A DNA stretch of 7,500 bases from DAIRDK01 sp035403225 (GTDB lineage: Bacteria > Bacteroidota > Bacteroidia > Bacteroidales > FEN-979), in NCBI GenBank assembly GCA_035403225.1, contig DAONET010000056.1, positions 1-7,500 of the forward strand, written 5' to 3'. The notes beneath the pieces were generated by a model that worked only from the letters and a program-made list of their open reading frames with translations, did not search any database and was not told the origin of the DNA. The position numbers and the translations under genes were made by a program. Shown piece by piece: positions 7,182-7,500 of this stretch. Numbering within the stretch: the stretch's first letter is position 1; each line of letters starts with the position of its first letter.

Positions 7182-7500
7182 TTATCGTACCAGCGTAACT
7201 AATCCATAGGTGCTTGGCTCTGAGGAGCCTACCGAGGAACCTTCCCAGATCTTCCCGTCAATGAATACGGCATCGATCCTCCACAGGTACGTGCCTTGCG
7301 GATAGATTTCGCCTGTCTTTTCGTTGATTCCATTCCACCCTTCCGTAGGTCTTCCCTTTTCGTCAAGCAAGTTGGATTCCCATAACAGCTCGCCCCAGGT
7401 ATTGAACACTTGTATGTGATATTTCTTCAGATTGATACCCACCGGTTTGAATAACGACGCTCCATTGATGCCGCTGAGAGGAGCAAACGCATTGGGAACA
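7182..7500 (-). CDS. C-terminal end of a secreted protein with a T9SS type B sorting domain (gliding-motility-associated, CHU_C type), 5' end outside window
   Basis: The last 105 codons of a minus-strand gene enter from the right edge and end in TAA at 7184-7182. They read VPNAFAP, then FKPVGINLKKYHIQVFNTWG, ELLWESN, GWNG, YPQGTYLWRI and a final GLVTLVR. This matches the type B C-terminal domain that directs Bacteroidota proteins through the type IX system to the surface: VPNAF opening, Y-x-I-x-V-F-N-x-W-G core, GWNG turn, P-x-G-T-Y-x-W-x-I strand and T-V/L-x-L-x-R end. The usual TPNGDG-x-ND loop after VPNAF is replaced by APLSGINGASLFKPVG, a variant form. A GTG at 7442 could be read as a start, but the frame is open to the window edge and the domain begins before it. 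The N-terminal part and its function are not visible. Confidence 0.88.
   Translation of the reverse strand, partial: VPNAFAPLSGINGASLFKPVGINLKKYHIQVFNTWGELLWESNLLDEKGRPTEGWNGINEKTGEIYPQGTYLWRIDAVFIDGKIWEGSSVGSSEPSTYGLVTLVR

Noticed and set aside
7182..7442. A complete small 86-residue gene starting at GTG 7442.
   Set aside because: The frame stays open to the window edge and the preceding residues (VPNAF...FKP) belong to the same sorting domain, so this is the end of a longer gene.

Overview
The window looks like a chromosome segment from a member of the Bacteroidota. Three long coding regions fill it, and all read as secreted proteins of the kind this phylum builds. The right-hand gene ends in a type IX secretion system (T9SS) type B C-terminal sorting domain (gliding-motility-associated / CHU_C type). 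The left-hand gene has the matching style of N-terminal region followed by strings of PKD-like, Ig-like and HYR-like modules. The middle gene is a secreted zinc carboxypeptidase with Bacteroidota-style FN3 and jelly-roll modules. Coding DNA is of moderate GC, the non-coding gap is strongly AT-rich, and clear Shine-Dalgarno sequences are mostly absent. All of this fits the phylum; genus and species cannot be read from the sequence.

Layout. Positions 1-4106, minus strand: the first 1368 codons of a giant surface protein, unbroken by any stop and running out of the window at position 1. It has a signal peptide, a roughly 430-residue N-terminal region, three PKD-like and four Ig-like modules, three HYR-like repeats and the start of a further module. 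Positions 4107-4647: an AT-rich divergent intergenic region with one 23-bp imperfect palindrome close to the minus-strand start. Positions 4648-7167, plus strand: a complete 839-residue M14B-type metallocarboxypeptidase with all expected active-site residues and four C-terminal accessory modules, but no recognisable T9SS sorting domain. Positions 7182-7500, minus strand: the last 105 codons of another secreted protein, consisting of a T9SS type B sorting domain. Its stop lies only 14 bp from the carboxypeptidase stop.

How the genes may work together. The two minus-strand genes look like cell-surface or secreted T9SS cargo, probably adhesin-like. The plus-strand gene looks like an exported peptidase that trims C-terminal residues from extracellular peptides. 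The shared theme is extracellular, but the genes are not co-directional, so no operon is implied. No RNA gene, insertion sequence, CRISPR array or replication origin was recognised. Nothing here amounts to a clearly new system. The points most worth a second look are the missing sorting domain and tight convergent junction of the carboxypeptidase, the uncharacterised N-terminal region of the giant protein, and the recent duplication in its HYR array.
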